Shown here one piece after another: positions 29,860 through 41,078 of a stretch of DNA of 64,000 nucleotides. The stretch's first letter is position 1. Each line of letters starts with the position of its first letter. The translations under genes were made by a program, and so were the position numbers. The notes beneath the pieces were generated by a model. It saw only the letters and a list, made by a program, of their open reading frames with translations. It had not been told where the DNA came from and ran no database searches. The stretch is from Calidifontibacillus erzurumensis (GTDB lineage: Bacteria; Bacillota; Bacilli; Bacillales; Bacillaceae_J). Where the stretch lies: assembly GCF_013303125.1 (NCBI RefSeq), contig NZ_JABTTE010000006.1, positions 62,001 through 126,000 of the forward strand. The letters run 5' to 3'.

Positions 29860-30789
29860 TTATAAAAGTCCTAATTTTCTTAAACGTTCCAAATGCTGAT
29901 AGTGGTTTTTCTGTTGTAAAAGCCCTGTCTCAATCGATGTTTTTATATACTCGCTTAATGTATTATAAGGATCTTGATTGATTTTTACTGCTTCAACGTA
30001 ACGGTCTTCACCAACCAAACTTGAATCGGATTTAATATCATTTATTAATAAACGGAAAGCTTTTTGCCATTGATCTTTTTTGTTGCTATACACAACGGTT
30101 GCTTTATTTTCAAGCGAATGGAATTGGTCGATATTTATTAAAATTTCTATTAGATCATCTATAAAAATGGCATCTTCTTGAATCGGATCAAGCGTTGGAG
30201 CAGTATTTCCTTCAATAAGCTGTTGAAAAGTCATTGATGGCGGCTGCCATGGTCCATAAATGGTAGGCAGTCTTAAAATAAAATAAGTAAATCCCTCATT
30301 GCTAGAGCTGAAAGTTTCAATTTCTTGTTCCAGATCTAGCTTAAGTTGACCGATCGCATTGCGGGGTTCTTTTATAAGAAAAGGATCACCACCATGAAGG
30401 TTAACATTTTCTTTAAAAACTTCAAAAGAAGACAAATAGACAAATTTACTATGTTGTTCCGCACAAAACTTCATGATTTTCTGTAATGTCGATTTTCCGA
30501 CTGAAATTTTTTCACAAACATTTTCATCTTGAACATCCTGTTCATACATGCAATCATAGATGGCATCAACAGTATCAGCAACTTCCGGCAAATGCACGTC
30601 TTCAATTCGTTTATTTACAAAATAAAATTGACTATTCCGGACAATTTCCGAAAGCTTCTGTTCTTTGATCAAATCAGAACCGTCAGCACATATATCTATA
30701 CCGACTACTTGATAGCCTTCATCCAAAAGCCGCTTCGTAAGCGAAAAACCTATAAAACCTAATGTCCCGATTACAATGGCTGTTTTCAT
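29860..30789 (-). CDS. NAD-dependent epimerase/dehydratase-like protein with degenerate active site
   Basis: An extended short-chain dehydrogenase fold of 309 residues. The dinucleotide loop is GTLGFIGFSL (8-17), and the FVYLSSFEVF strand holds the Ser position. Where the catalytic Tyr-x3-Lys is expected, the protein reads IGQLKLDLE, so the Lys is present but the Tyr is replaced by Ile. RLPTIYGP and a late IFIDDLIEILI are typical of the family. It occupies the place of yjaU/yjaV next to med. It may bind a nucleotide-linked ligand without standard redox chemistry. Confidence 0.8.
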   Translation of the reverse strand: MKTAIVIGTLGFIGFSLTKRLLDEGYQVVGIDICADGSDLIKEQKLSEIVRNSQFYFVNKRIEDVHLPEVADTVDAIYDCMYEQDVQDENVCEKISVGKSTLQKIMKFCAEQHSKFVYLSSFEVFKENVNLHGGDPFLIKEPRNAIGQLKLDLEQEIETFSSSNEGFTYFILRLPTIYGPWQPPSMTFQQLIEGNTAPTLDPIQEDAIFIDDLIEILINIDQFHSLENKATVVYSNKKDQWQKAFRLLINDIKSDSSLVGEDRYVEAVKINQDPYNTLSEYIKTSIETGLLQQKNHYQHLERLRKLGLL

Positions 30790-31365
30790 AAAAATGCCTC
30801 CAAAGTTTTTATTACATACGTATGCACGTCGAGAGAAAAAAGAATTAAATTCAACAATTACAGTAATCCTTCTAATTTTTCAAATAAATGAGCAATGATG
30901 TGTTTCTGAATAAATGGAATGAAAAAGCTTCATTCACTGACGTTTTTATAAAGATATATTCTATTCTCAACAAAAATATTGGTCCGCATATCCTCTTTTT
31001 CCTTCCCACCATAAAAAGTATTTTTACTCATGTAAAAGATTCAATATTTTTATTTCCTTTTCATTGGAACATTGACAGAAAATGCATATTCACAACAACG
31101 TTGGTCATTTTTGAAAAAACACAATAAACATTGTTGGATTTTTATAATCTCATTCGATCGTCCGTCCGATGGAATTATTTGTATATTACTATAAAGTTTC
31201 AAATTTGTATTATTTTACAATTATTGTTTTTGTACCTTTTTTTCACCTTTAATTGGATTGGTATATTTTGGATATGGAATCCAGTCACAATTTCCATTTA
31301 TTAATGCGGAACAGTAGGATATAGTTGGATTACCATTACTTGGTAAAATATTAAAATGTAACATA
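30790..31365. other. 575-bp region without a recognisable gene
   Basis: AT-rich, with an open frame on the plus strand (30888-31127) that lacks a ribosome-binding site and any known motif. The stretch CGATCGTCCGTCCGATGG (31157-31174) stands out as GC-rich. The upstream part must hold the promoter of the SDR-like gene (minus strand). Confidence 0.4.
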
Positions 31366-31760
31366 ATGGAAGGGTTCAAAAGTTTAATAAAAGGAAGAGA
31401 AGAAAAATATGGAATTCTATCCATTTTTTAATAGGGTGTCAAGGTTTGGTCGATTTTGTTATCGAGCTACCTGGGGGGTATTCGATTATAAAAATGTCAG
31501 GCCATGAAGTTAAAATTTCACCTAGAATAAATGATGTTGTGTTTGAGGAGCCCACTATTCCTCCGAAGGTAATTGAAGTTGCATGGAATGATGAGCATAT
31601 TATCTCTAAGCAACTAAATTTAGTAGAAGATCCAAAAAGTAATAATGGATACAAGATTCCGGATGAAAAACACCTTTTTATTGGATCATTGAGCTTAAAT
31701 CGAATAAAGTTTTTGGTCCCTTCATCTTATTCTTGTATATTATACTTAAATGTGTGTTAA
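31366..31760 (+). pseudogene. DUF3997-like lipoprotein gene broken by two frameshifts
   Basis: The long central frame reads LIGCQGLVDFVIELPGGYSI, a lipobox followed by the start of a DUF3997-type domain, and continues to IPPKVIEVAWNDEHIISKQL. It lacks a start codon. The ATG at 31366 opens another frame (ending YGILSIF then stop at 31429) that joins it if one T is added to the T6 run at 31424-31429. Near the other end, adding one T to the T5 run at 31675-31679 restores FYWIIELKSNKVFGPF, the expected C-terminal motif. So two one-base losses in T-runs break the gene, or the sequence has two homopolymer errors. Confidence 0.65.
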
Positions 31761-31850
31761 ATTTTAAAAAAGCAAATGCATTTACCTATATTTTTTGGTT
31801 AACATATGGTAATATTAAAAAAGAATGTCTTTATATGAGGTGATTTTTAG

Positions 31851-32039
31851 ATGCGTATTTTATGGACGGTTTTTTGGACATTTTTATTAAGCCAAATGCT
31901 TGTCTACGTTGTCAGCAGCATGACTGGCAGTACATATGACTTCATGCAAGGTGTATTTCTAACAGCAGTCTTTTCAATTATTATTATCTTCCTTGGTGAA
32001 GCTGGCGTTCCAAACGAACCACATGAATCCCATCATTAA
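31851..32039 (+). CDS. yjzD: YjzD family protein (DUF2929)
   Basis: A 62-residue membrane protein with two hydrophobic helices (about 3-25 and 32-50) and a His-rich tail PNEPHESHH. Sequence and place (between the med region and yjzC/argF) match YjzD of Bacillus. An ATGAGGTG ribosome-binding site precedes the ATG. The function is unknown to me. Confidence 0.85.
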   Translation: MRILWTVFWTFLLSQMLVYVVSSMTGSTYDFMQGVFLTAVFSIIIIFLGEAGVPNEPHESHH

Positions 32040-32108
32040 TGGTTCGTAATCAAGTACTTTTTATCGATCGGATAAACCTCTATATTTCACTTATGTTGAA
32101 ATTAGAGA

Positions 32109-32144
32109 AAAGAGGCTGAATTTTAACATTCAGCCTCTTTCGTT
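32109..32144. terminator. Bidirectional terminator between yjzD and clpB
   Basis: A perfect 12-bp stem AAAGAGGCTGAA / TTCAGCCTCTTT around an 8-nt loop, between convergent genes. Confidence 0.9.
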
Positions 32145-32149
32145 TTCAA

Positions 32150-34768
32150 TCAATTTGATCCTTTATTTACATTTATTTTTAACTCACCATTTTCTACATC
32201 AATGGTTACATTTGATCCATCTGTTATATTTCCGGCGATAATTTCCCTTGCCACTTTTGTTTCAATAAAGCGTTGAATAAATCGTTTTAATGGCCGTGCT
32301 CCATATACTGGATCAAAACCTTCTTTTGCAATATACATTTTCAATTTATCAGTAAGTGTCATTTTAATATGGCGGTCCTCAAGTCGCTTTTCAAGCTCCT
32401 TAATAAGCTTTTCAACAATGCCAGTAATTTCATTAATCGAAAGAGGTTTAAACAAAATCGTTTCATCTACACGATTTAAAAATTCTGGACGGAAATGCTG
32501 ACGTAAAAGCCCCAGTACCTTCTCCCGTACTTCTTCAGAAATCGTTCCATCATTGTTGAATCCTTCTAAAAGATACGTTGAGCCGATGTTTGATGTCATG
32601 ATAATGACCGAGTTTTTAAAATCTACGACACGGCCTTTTGAATCAGTAACCCTTCCATCATCAAGCATTTGTAATAAAATATTAAACACTTCTGGATGGG
32701 CTTTTTCGATTTCATCCAACAAAATAACTGAATACGGTTTTCTTCTGACGGCTTCTGTTAATTGACCTCCCTCTTCATATCCCACATAGCCTGGTGGTGC
32801 ACCGATTAGTCTAGATACAGCATGCTTTTCCATATATTCCGACATATCGATGCGAATGAGCTGTTCTTCACTATCAAATAAACTTTCAGCTAAAGCTTTT
32901 GCTAGCTCTGTTTTCCCGACACCGGTTGGACCTAAGAAAATAAATGAACCAATTGGACGATTCGGATCTTTAATGCCAGCTCGCGCTCTTATAACTGCAT
33001 CGCTGACAAGTTGCACCGCTTCATCTTGACCAATGACCCGCTCGTGCAAAATTTGTTCTAAACGAAGAAGTTTTTCCCTTTCTCCTTCCACAAGTCTTGA
33101 AACTGGAATTCCTGTCCAGCGCGCCACAATAGAAGCTACTTCCTCTTCTGTAACCTCTTCACGTAAAAGCCGACCGTTTTTTTCAGTCTCTGCCAACTTT
33201 TGTTCTTTTTCTTTCAACTGTTTTTCCAAAGCAGGGATTCGTCCATGCCTTAATTCAGCTGCTTTATTTAAATCATACTTCGCCTCTGCATCTTCAAGCT
33301 CTCTTCTTGCTTTTTCAATTTGTTCGCGAAGCTGTTGAATCTCTTGCAATCCTTTTTTCTCTTCTTCCCACTTTAATTTCATTCGCTGTGCTTTTTCTTT
33401 TAAATTAGCCAAATCTTTCCTTAAATTTTCCAACCTTTCCAAACTTGCTTGATCTTTTTCTTTGCTAAGTGCTGCTTCTTCTATTTCCATTTGCATAATT
33501 TTTCGCATCACTTCATCTAATTCTGTTGGCATCGAATCAATTTCAGTCCGGATCATTGCGCACGCTTCATCAATAAGGTCAATGGCTTTATCCGGCAAAA
33601 AGCGCTCTGTAATGTAACGGTCTGACAAGACGGCTGCTGTGACAAGCGCTCGGTCATGAATGTTCACACCATGATGGATTTCAAATCGTTCTTTTAAACC
33701 TCTTAAAATAGAAATCGTATCTTCAACAGTAGGTTCTTCAACAAGCACTTGTTGGAATCTTCGTTCAAGAGCAGGATCTTTTTCAATATACTTCCGATGC
33801 TCATCTAATGTTGTTGCACCGATACAGTGCAGCTCACCGCGAGCTAGCATCGGTTTTAACATATTTCCAGCATCCATTGCCCCTTCAGCTTTTCCTGCGC
33901 CTACAATTGTATGCAATTCATCAATGAATAGTAAAATTCGGCCGTTGCTTTTTTTCACTTCATTTAAAACGGCTTTTAACCTCTCCTCGAATTCACCACG
34001 GTATTTCGCACCGGCAACAAGGGCGCTCATATCTAAGGCAAAAATGGTTTTGTCCTTTAATCCTTCCGGAACATCTTTTCTAACGATCCGCTGAGCAAGC
34101 CCTTCAACGATAGCCGTTTTCCCAACCCCTGGCTCTCCAATCAAGACTGGGTTATTCTTCGTTTTTCGGGACAATATCCGGATTACCCGTCTAATTTCAG
34201 CATCGCGTCCGATGACCGGGTCAACTTTCCCTTTTTTTACTTCCTCCACTAAGTCACGTCCATATTTTTTTAATGCATCATATGTAACTTCCGGCGTCGG
34301 ACTTGTCACCCTTTGATTTCCTCGTATATCTGCCAAAGCTTTTAACAATGAAGAACGGTTAAGCCCTACTTGCTTAAAAATTTTAGCCGTCTCTGTATTT
34401 GGCTTTTCATCCGTCATGCTAAGAAGCAAATGTTCAACTGAAATATATTCATCTTTTAACCTTTTCGCTTCATCTTCAGCACGGACTAATAACGCTTGCA
34501 GCCTCTGTGTAATATAGACGCTCCCAGATTCAACGCCAGAACCTGATACTTGCGGTATCTTCTTTAACGCTGTTTCCACAAGAGCTAATACGGTCTGTGT
34601 GTTGATATTTAACTTTTGTAAGATACTATTTGTAAGCCCTTCTTCCTGAGTAAGCATGGCTTGCAAAACATGCTCGACATCGACTTGCTGATGCCCTTTT
34701 CGCACTGCAAGTGACTGTGCATTAACAAGAGCTTCCCTCGTTTTTTCCGTCATTTTGTTCATGTCCAT
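32150..34768 (-). CDS. clpB: ATP-dependent chaperone ClpB
   Basis: ClpB is a hexameric disaggregase that works with DnaK. The 872-residue protein has the Clp N-terminal repeat domain, the first AAA+ module with Walker A GEPGVGKT (about 204) and IDELHT, a coiled-coil middle domain (about 410-520, rich in Glu, Lys and Leu), and the second AAA+ module with GPTGVGKT (about 605) and LLDEIEKAH. It lacks the ClpP-binding loop expected of ClpC. The ATG at 34768 has GGAG 8 nt upstream, and a GTG at 34777 is unlikely. B. subtilis has no clpB, so its insertion between yjzD and yjzC is a difference from that genome. Confidence 0.96.
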   Translation of the reverse strand: MDMNKMTEKTREALVNAQSLAVRKGHQQVDVEHVLQAMLTQEEGLTNSILQKLNINTQTVLALVETALKKIPQVSGSGVESGSVYITQRLQALLVRAEDEAKRLKDEYISVEHLLLSMTDEKPNTETAKIFKQVGLNRSSLLKALADIRGNQRVTSPTPEVTYDALKKYGRDLVEEVKKGKVDPVIGRDAEIRRVIRILSRKTKNNPVLIGEPGVGKTAIVEGLAQRIVRKDVPEGLKDKTIFALDMSALVAGAKYRGEFEERLKAVLNEVKKSNGRILLFIDELHTIVGAGKAEGAMDAGNMLKPMLARGELHCIGATTLDEHRKYIEKDPALERRFQQVLVEEPTVEDTISILRGLKERFEIHHGVNIHDRALVTAAVLSDRYITERFLPDKAIDLIDEACAMIRTEIDSMPTELDEVMRKIMQMEIEEAALSKEKDQASLERLENLRKDLANLKEKAQRMKLKWEEEKKGLQEIQQLREQIEKARRELEDAEAKYDLNKAAELRHGRIPALEKQLKEKEQKLAETEKNGRLLREEVTEEEVASIVARWTGIPVSRLVEGEREKLLRLEQILHERVIGQDEAVQLVSDAVIRARAGIKDPNRPIGSFIFLGPTGVGKTELAKALAESLFDSEEQLIRIDMSEYMEKHAVSRLIGAPPGYVGYEEGGQLTEAVRRKPYSVILLDEIEKAHPEVFNILLQMLDDGRVTDSKGRVVDFKNSVIIMTSNIGSTYLLEGFNNDGTISEEVREKVLGLLRQHFRPEFLNRVDETILFKPLSINEITGIVEKLIKELEKRLEDRHIKMTLTDKLKMYIAKEGFDPVYGARPLKRFIQRFIETKVAREIIAGNITDGSNVTIDVENGELKINVNKGSN

Positions 34769-34799
34769 GAAAACCACTCCACTTCCCTTTAAGGAATTG

Positions 34800-34816
34800 T
34801 TTGACCATTTTTGACC
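34800..34816 (-). promoter_or_regulatory. CtsR operator upstream of clpB
   Basis: On the minus strand GGTCAAA-AAT-GGTCAAA is a perfect match to the CtsR tandem heptad with 3-bp spacer. It lies just downstream of a sigma-A promoter: TTGTAT (34848-34853) and TATAAT (34824-34829), 18 bp apart. Repression by CtsR and release on heat or protein stress follow from this. Confidence 0.92.
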
Positions 34817-34969
34817 TATATATATTATAGGATGTTTTTTTGGTAAAATACAAGTGGAACGAGTGTATTGTTACAAAAGTTCAACAAAATTTTAGAAATA
34901 CAGGAATTTCATCTCATACAAAAGGGAAATTCACTCCCCCAGATTGTACAAGCTAAAAACCTTACCTCT

Positions 34970-35007
34970 CAAAAAACCCGCCTTGAATGTGTTCAGGCGG
35001 GTTTAAA
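34970..35007 (-). terminator. Terminator of yjzC
   Basis: Read on the minus strand, AAACCCGCC and GGCGGGTTT form the stem, followed by TTTTGAG. Confidence 0.85.
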
Positions 35008-35017
35008 AGCAGTAATT

Positions 35018-35200
35018 TTATTTAAATTTACTTTTATACGTCCATACGCGGTTATGATTTGAGTTTTCTGGGAAAGTATCCCCTGCTTCAAGCTTTACCA
35101 TTTTCGGATTTTTAACCATAGAGCCTGTTTCACCAATTTCTACGTAAACACCGTTATTTGGTGCTTTTTGGCCGGCTCGAAAATGCCGTGGTTGTCCCAT
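35018..35200 (-). CDS. yjzC: YjzC family protein
   Basis: A 60-residue protein beginning MGQPRHFRAGQKAPNNGVY and ending in a basic stretch; residues such as EIGETGS and LEAGDTFPEN match the Bacillus YjzC family. It has no signal peptide or membrane segment. AAGGAGG precedes the ATG. In B. subtilis it lies next to argF and yjzD. Its function is not known to me. Confidence 0.88.
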   Translation of the reverse strand: MGQPRHFRAGQKAPNNGVYVEIGETGSMVKNPKMVKLEAGDTFPENSNHNRVWTYKSKFK

Positions 35201-35764
35201 CGTAAAAACCTCCTTCTATTGAAAGGATCACTCTTATTATTTCCGATCCGAAAAAACTCATGAATGAAACAAAATGTTAAATTTCCACATTTAGCACTTC
35301 GATAAATAAGTCAGTATTATTAATTTTGATATAACCATTTTTCTTAAAAAATCCTAAGATAATTGTTGAGCGAATCCTATTTAAATTTAGATTAAGCAAT
35401 AAACAGCAACGCATTCACATAAAAACCATTAATATTTATTTTTAATTACAAGTTTTTTTCGTATAGATTTTTGCTATAAGGGAATAAGTGAGAGATAATA
35501 AGTGAAAAGAGCAAAAAAGTTCATCCATTGTGGCAAGGTAGTCAAAAACATAGTAATTTTAAAGAACAAATTTGTGTGGTAACTTCACATTCCTCTTGCC
35601 AACCAAAAGTAAAGAATGACAAAATGAATGATTACTTAATGTATCGCTATAATTACCAAGGGTAACCTTAAAATACACATCATTCCCAGATTTATTATTT
35701 ATTATAGAAAAATTTGGTACAGTTTAACAATCTTTATTGAAAAGAGCCAATTACTTTACGAAGC
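35201..35764. other. 560-bp intergenic region between yjzC and argF
   Basis: AT-rich with no supported open frame. It must contain the yjzC promoter on the minus strand. I saw no strong hairpin apart from the argF terminator at its right edge and no clear operator. Confidence 0.4.
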
Positions 35765-35798
35765 AAAAAAGGCTGGTTTTGAATCCAGCCTTTTTTCA
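35765..35798 (-). terminator. Terminator of the arginine operon (behind argF)
   Basis: AAAAAAGGCTGG and CCAGCCTTTTTT form a 12-bp stem around an 8-nt loop, just downstream of the argF stop. Confidence 0.92.
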
Positions 35799-35804
35799 TA
35801 TCAA

Positions 35805-36764
35805 TTATTTAATTAATAAACCTAAAATTAATGCTTTTTGAACATGAAGGCGATTGCCTGCTTCTTGCACTACAACAGAATGAGGACCATCGATAATATC
35901 TGCTGTCACTTCTTCACCACGGTGTGCTGGGAGGCAATGCATGAACGAATAATCAGGTTTCGCATATTTCATTAATTCTTCATTCACTTGGTATGGTTGA
36001 AGTTTAGCAATTCTCTCAGCTGCTTCATCTTCGAATCCCATACTAGTCCAAACATCTGTGTAGACGAAATCTGCATCTTTCACTGCTTCAATTGGATCAT
36101 TGACAACTTCAAGAACACTTCCAGTTTCTTTAGCAATTTGTTTAGCAATTGCTACAACTTCAGGCTTCGGTTCATATTCTTTCGGGCAAGCGACCACACA
36201 ATCAAGCCCTACTTTCGCAGAACCGATCATTAATGAATGGGCAACATTGTTGCCATCCCCTACATAAACTAATTTTTGTCCTTTGAAAGTTCCCTTTAAT
36301 TCATAAACAGTCATTAAATCAGCCAATGCCTGACATGGATGGAAATCATCTGTTAACGCATTAATGACCGGAATGGAAGCATGTTTTGCCAATTCAACAA
36401 CTCTTTCATGTTCAAATGTTCGAATCATAATGATATCAATATATTCTGATAAAACTTCAGCTGTATCAGAAATTGGTTCTCCTCTTCCTAATTGAGTATC
36501 TTGTCTATTTAAAAAGATCGCATGCCCACCTAACTGAGTCATGCCAGCCTCAAAGGAAACACGGGTACGTGTTGATGATTTCTCAAAAATCATAGCCATT
36601 GTTTTTCCTTTTAATATGTCTAACGTTTGACCTGCTTTATGCAATTTTTTTAATTCGATTCCAGCTTTAATAATATCTATTATTTCTTCTTGTGTTAAAT
36701 CAATTAATGTTAACAAATCTTCTACATGTAATTTTGGAATTGGAATATTTGTTGTTAAACTCAT
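35805..36764 (-). CDS. argF: Ornithine carbamoyltransferase
   Basis: ArgF makes citrulline from ornithine and carbamoyl phosphate. The carbamoyl-phosphate site is [11 protein letters not shown] at about 60-70, HPCQALADL at about 140 follows, and the ornithine motif [11 protein letters not shown] is at about 274. The 319-residue length is typical. It starts directly behind the carB stop and is the last gene of the operon. Confidence 0.96.
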   Translation of the reverse strand: MSLTTNIPIPKLHVEDLLTLIDLTQEEIIDIIKAGIELKKLHKAGQTLDILKGKTMAMIFEKSSTRTRVSFEAGMTQLGGHAIFLNRQDTQLGRGEPISDTAEVLSEYIDIIMIRTFEHERVVELAKHASIPVINALTDDFHPCQALADLMTVYELKGTFKGQKLVYVGDGNNVAHSLMIGSAKVGLDCVVACPKEYEPKPEVVAIAKQIAKETGSVLEVVNDPIEAVKDADFVYTDVWTSMGFEDEAAERIAKLQPYQVNEELMKYAKPDYSFMHCLPAHRGEEVTADIIDGPHSVVVQEAGNRLHVQKALILGLLIK

Positions 36765-39700
36765 TTAAACCACTTCTTTCGTTTTAGATTTTGCCAACCA
36801 ATCTTGAATGGATGTGACTGTAAAATTAGTTTCCTTATTTCCGATTAAAAAGCCTTCTACGGTTTCCCATTCAGTAAAGACGTGTATGCGATATTTGATA
36901 GCCAATTGTCTTTTTTCGATTTCTTCTTCTGTTTTTTGTTTAGACAGGCTAATAAGGGCAAGTGCTTCTGGCTTTTGCACCCATTTTTTGTAATCAACGC
37001 CAGTCGCTACAACTAAGCCTGCATTACGAATGCGTTGGCTAATTTCCTCTACATATTCAGGATTTAGGTTGCTTTCGTCAATAAAGACTTCATTTTTATT
37101 ATTGGCTTTTTGCTCGTTCCAATGGAATACTTTATAAAATGCTTCTTCTTTCGTTTCAGCAATAGCAATTCCTTCACCGGTAGATTTCATTTCAGGTCCT
37201 AATACTGGATCAAGTCCTGCCAACTTAATTGTTGAGAACACTGGGTATTTAATCGTTATATAAGGGCGATCAGGCAATAGCCCTTTTTGATCAGTTATTT
37301 CATTTAAATATTTCCCAAGCAATAATTTTGTCGCAATTTGTATGACAGGCACTCCTGTTACTTTACTTAAAATTGGCACCGTACGGCTTGCACGAGGATT
37401 TACTTCCAATACATAGACGTTGCCGTTAGCTATGACAAATTGAATATTCATAATTCCTTTAAAATTTAATTCTGCAGCAATCCGCTTTGAATATTCAACA
37501 ATACACTCTTTTTCAATTTCAGAAATGGAAATTGACGGTAAAACCGCTGTGCTATCCCCGGAATGAACACCAGCTTTTTCAATATGTTCAATAATTGCTG
37601 GAATTAAAATTTCTTTTCCATCAGTTAATACATCCACTTCTGCTTCTTTACCAGCAACGTAAGCATCAAGTAATATCGGAAATACTTTATCTTCTTGGTT
37701 ATTGATTAGTTGTTTCAATTCTTGTTCATTATTTAAAATAATCATCCCTTGTCCGCCAATGACATACGATGGTCTTAACAGCAATGGGAATCCAATTTTT
37801 TCTGCTTTTTCTAATAAATCATTCACATTGTAAGCTGTTTCTCCAGGAATATGAGGAACATCGACTTTTCTTAACAATTGATAGAACCGATCACGATCTT
37901 CAAGCTGATCAATGACGTCTTCAGTTGTACCAAGAATGTTCACACCAGCTTTTTCCAATGCTGCCACTAAATTAATTGCTGTTTGCCCGCCAAATTGAAC
38001 GATTACATCATTTGTTTCTTCTACTTCGAGAACATTTAAAACATCTTCCAATGTCAACGGTTCAAAATATAATCGGTCAGCCATTTCATAATCTGTGCTC
38101 ACCGTTTCCGGGTTATTATTGATCATAATCGTTTCATAGCCTTCTTCTTGAAGAGCTAATACACCGTGAACAGAGCTGTAGTCAAATTCAATTCCTTGGC
38201 CGATACGAATTGGTCCGGAACCGATGATGCAAACTTTTTTCTTATCGCTCTTTTCAACTTCACATTCACCAAAATAACTTGAATAATAATATGGCGTATT
38301 CGCTTCAAATTCAGCTGCACAAGTATCAACCATCTTATAGCTGGCTCTAATATTGAAACGTTTCCTTACATTTCTTACTTCCAACTCATCCACATTCCAG
38401 ACAGAAGCTAAGTAGGAATCAGAGAATCCATATTTTTTTATTCTTTTCATAAAATCTTCTGTCAGTGTATCAATTGTAGATGCTTCAATTTCTTGTTCCA
38501 TTTTTACTAATCGGTCAAAACAAGAGAGGAAAAAGCTATTAATTTTTGTCTCTTGTTCAATTTGCTTTATTTCAACGCCTCGTCTTAATAGTTCCAAAAT
38601 GGCAAAGAAGCGGCGATCATCTGCATTTTTTACGATTTGCCAAAGCTCGTTTTCGTCCATTTTCGTAATAGATTTATGTTTTAATCCAATTGCCCCAATT
38701 TCTAATGAGCGAATTCCTTTTTGCAAGGCACTTTCCAAATTGCGGTCAATGGCCATCACTTCACCGGTTGCTTTCATTTGCGTGCCAAGCAAACGGTTGG
38801 CGCTTGGAAATTTGTCAAATGGCCAACGTGGAAATTTGACAACGACATAGTCGACTGTTGGCTCAAAGCTGGCATACGTATGCCCTGTTACAGGATTTAA
38901 TAATTCATCTAATGTATAGCCGAGGCTTAATTTTGCAGCAATCCTGGCAATTGGATAACCGGTAGCTTTAGATGCTAGTGCTGAAGAGCGGCTCACCCTC
39001 GGATTAACTTCAATTAAATAATAGTTTTTGCTGTATGGGTCTAATGCAAATTGAATATTGCATCCTCCAATAATGCCGAGCGCTCGGATTATTTTAATGG
39101 AGGCAGAACGCAGCATTTGATATTCCATATCCGTTAATGTCTGCGCCGGAGCTACAACAATTGAATCACCGGTATGAATGCCTACAGGATCGATGTTTTC
39201 CATACTACAAATCGTAATGCATGTATCAGCAGAATCCCGCATTACTTCATATTCAATCTCTTTATAGCCGGCAATGCTTTTTTCAACTAAACATTGAGTG
39301 ATCGGACTCGCATCGAGACCACTGCGGACAAGATCAACGAATGTATCTAAATCATAAGCAATCCCACCGCCAAAGCCTCCCAATGTATAGGCTGGACGGA
39401 CGATGATTGGAAAACCTACTTTTTCAGCGAATTGTACGGCACCATCAATATTTTCTACAATTTCGCTTTCTGGGACAGGCTCGCCTAATTCATGCATAAG
39501 GGCGCGAAACGCTTCACGGTCTTCCCCTTTTTGGATGGAATCAATCGGTGTTCCTAAAAGCTCTACATTATATTTTTCTAATATCCCTTTTTCATGCAGT
39601 GAAAGAGCTAAGTTTAAGCCCGTTTGCCCCCCTAGCGTTGCCAAGATGCCATCAGGTTGTTCTTTTTGAATAATTTTTTCGATACTTTCAACAGTTAAAG

Positions 39701-39902
39701 GTTCAAAATATACAGCATCTGCATTCACTTCGTCGGTCATAATTGTTGCCGGATTATTATTGACAAGAACAACGCGCAAGCCTTCTTCTTTCAATGCTAA
39801 ACATGCTTGTGTGCCGGCATAATCAAACTCGGCTGCCTGCCCGATGACAATCGGTCCTGAACCGATTACAAGTACTGTCTTGATGTGATTAGATTTAGGC
39901 AT
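36765..39902 (-). CDS. carB: Carbamoyl-phosphate synthase large subunit, arginine-specific
   Basis: CarB makes carbamoyl phosphate from bicarbonate, ammonia and two ATP. The 1045-residue protein has two ATP-grasp halves: [20 protein letters not shown] at the N-terminus, the repeated counterpart [20 protein letters not shown] at about 556, and glycine-rich loops [15 protein letters not shown] and [10 protein letters not shown]. The C-terminal allosteric domain is shorter than in pyrimidine-type enzymes. Its place in the arginine operon makes it the arginine-specific isozyme. It overlaps the carA end by 8 bp. Confidence 0.95.
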   Translation of the reverse strand: MPKSNHIKTVLVIGSGPIVIGQAAEFDYAGTQACLALKEEGLRVVLVNNNPATIMTDEVNADAVYFEPLTVESIEKIIQKEQPDGILATLGGQTGLNLALSLHEKGILEKYNVELLGTPIDSIQKGEDREAFRALMHELGEPVPESEIVENIDGAVQFAEKVGFPIIVRPAYTLGGFGGGIAYDLDTFVDLVRSGLDASPITQCLVEKSIAGYKEIEYEVMRDSADTCITICSMENIDPVGIHTGDSIVVAPAQTLTDMEYQMLRSASIKIIRALGIIGGCNIQFALDPYSKNYYLIEVNPRVSRSSALASKATGYPIARIAAKLSLGYTLDELLNPVTGHTYASFEPTVDYVVVKFPRWPFDKFPSANRLLGTQMKATGEVMAIDRNLESALQKGIRSLEIGAIGLKHKSITKMDENELWQIVKNADDRRFFAILELLRRGVEIKQIEQETKINSFFLSCFDRLVKMEQEIEASTIDTLTEDFMKRIKKYGFSDSYLASVWNVDELEVRNVRKRFNIRASYKMVDTCAAEFEANTPYYYSSYFGECEVEKSDKKKVCIIGSGPIRIGQGIEFDYSSVHGVLALQEEGYETIMINNNPETVSTDYEMADRLYFEPLTLEDVLNVLEVEETNDVIVQFGGQTAINLVAALEKAGVNILGTTEDVIDQLEDRDRFYQLLRKVDVPHIPGETAYNVNDLLEKAEKIGFPLLLRPSYVIGGQGMIILNNEQELKQLINNQEDKVFPILLDAYVAGKEAEVDVLTDGKEILIPAIIEHIEKAGVHSGDSTAVLPSISISEIEKECIVEYSKRIAAELNFKGIMNIQFVIANGNVYVLEVNPRASRTVPILSKVTGVPVIQIATKLLLGKYLNEITDQKGLLPDRPYITIKYPVFSTIKLAGLDPVLGPEMKSTGEGIAIAETKEEAFYKVFHWNEQKANNKNEVFIDESNLNPEYVEEISQRIRNAGLVVATGVDYKKWVQKPEALALISLSKQKTEEEIEKRQLAIKYRIHVFTEWETVEGFLIGNKETNFTVTSIQDWLAKSKTKEVV

Positions 39903-40980
39903 ATACTTTTTCTCTCCTTACACTATTCATCAAGCTGACAAAATCATCGAAAATCCATGCGCTGTCGCTCGGTCCAGGATGTGCTTCAGGATGAAACTGC
40001 ACCGAGATCACTGGAAGGTGAAGATGAGTCATACCTTCTACCGATTTATCATTTACATTCAAATATCGAATTCTAAATCCCGTTCCTTTTAAACTGTCTT
40101 CATCAACGACAAAAGTATGGTTTTGCGATGTCATAAACACTTTTTTCTGATCTAAATCCATCACAGGCTGATTGCCCCCACGATGGCCGAATTTCAATTT
40201 TTTCGTATTTCCACCAAAAGCGAGCGCCACTAACTGATGACCAAGGCAAATCGCTAAAGTCGGGTAATTTTGAACAAGTTTCTTGATTACAGGCAAGTGG
40301 AACTCCATTTGTTTTGGATCTCCAGGTCCGTTTGATAACATAATTCCATCCGGTCTCATGGCCTGAATCGTTTCATATGGCGTGTTGTAAGGTACAACCG
40401 TAACTTTGCAGCCAGCTTCCATTAATGAAGTTAAAATCGATTTTTTATAGCCGAAATCGACTAAAACAACATGATAAGAACCATCACCATATGATTGGAT
40501 TTCCTTCGTTGAAACTTCGCTGATAAGCATTTTTTCTTCAATCGTCTGATAGTTTTCAAACGTTGCCTGTTCTGGATGTGAAACCATTTGTCCACCCATA
40601 ACCCCTTGCGTACGAATTCTTCTGACGACAGCTCGCGTATCGATGTGGGCTAAAAGCGGGATATTCCATTTTTGTATATATTCTTGAAACGTATGAACCG
40701 CTTCATAATGATGGTTTCCGTCACTTGATTCGCAAATGATAACGCCGGAAACTTGCGGTTTTACACTTTCAAAATCCGTTTCGTTAATACCATAGTTCCC
40801 GATAAGTGGATACGTAAACACGACAATTTGTCCTTTAAATGAAGGGTCTGTAAGTACTTCTTGATAACCCGTCATACCTGTAAAAAACACGACTTCCCCT
40901 TCAACTGGCTTTTCTGGCACTTGACCGATCCAAGATCCCTCAAATTGATCGCCATTTTCTAAAACAAGATAACCTTTCAC
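39895..40980 (-). CDS. carA: Carbamoyl-phosphate synthase small subunit, arginine-specific
   Basis: CarA is the glutaminase subunit that feeds ammonia to CarB. The class I amidotransferase Cys is in [16 protein letters not shown] at about 235, with His and Glu in [11 protein letters not shown] at about 325. The GTG at 40980 gives the family start [10 protein letters not shown], with GGGGTG about 7 nt upstream; the open frame extends further out without support. It has its own ARG box and probable promoter. Confidence 0.95.
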   Translation of the reverse strand: MKGYLVLENGDQFEGSWIGQVPEKPVEGEVVFFTGMTGYQEVLTDPSFKGQIVVFTYPLIGNYGINETDFESVKPQVSGVIICESSDGNHHYEAVHTFQEYIQKWNIPLLAHIDTRAVVRRIRTQGVMGGQMVSHPEQATFENYQTIEEKMLISEVSTKEIQSYGDGSYHVVLVDFGYKKSILTSLMEAGCKVTVVPYNTPYETIQAMRPDGIMLSNGPGDPKQMEFHLPVIKKLVQNYPTLAICLGHQLVALAFGGNTKKLKFGHRGGNQPVMDLDQKKVFMTSQNHTFVVDEDSLKGTGFRIRYLNVNDKSVEGMTHLHLPVISVQFHPEAHPGPSDSAWIFDDFVSLMNSVRREKVYA

Positions 40981-41016
40981 TATTTTACACCCCAACGACG
41001 AATATTTATTTAAATT

Positions 41017-41044
41017 TAAGTATTTTTATTCACTACGGACAAAA
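41017..41044 (-). promoter_or_regulatory. ARG box and probable promoter of carA
   Basis: On the minus strand AGTGAATAAAAATACTTA (41017-41034) resembles the AhrC ARG box (CATGAATAAAAATTCAA-type). It overlaps a weak promoter, TTGTCC (about 41037-41042) and TTAAAT 17 bp downstream. Together they suggest separate, AhrC-controlled transcription of carAB-argF. Confidence 0.55.
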
Positions 41045-41072
41045 AATTTCCTAGCCCTTTCGAAAGCTAGGA
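41043..41072 (-). terminator. Terminator-like hairpin between argD and carA
   Basis: On the minus strand TCCTAGC and GCTAGGA pair (with further inner pairing TTTC/GAAA), followed by AAATTTTTTG. It would end part of the argCJBD transcript before carA. Confidence 0.65.
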
Positions 41073-41078
41073 CATTTA

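Noticed and set aside
30888-31127. 79-codon plus-strand open frame
   Set aside because: No ribosome-binding site, unusual Phe/Ile/Lys-rich composition and no family resemblance.
31439-31654. 71-codon minus-strand open frame across the DUF3997-like gene
   Set aside because: It is an antisense shadow; the plus-strand frame carries the lipobox and domain motifs.
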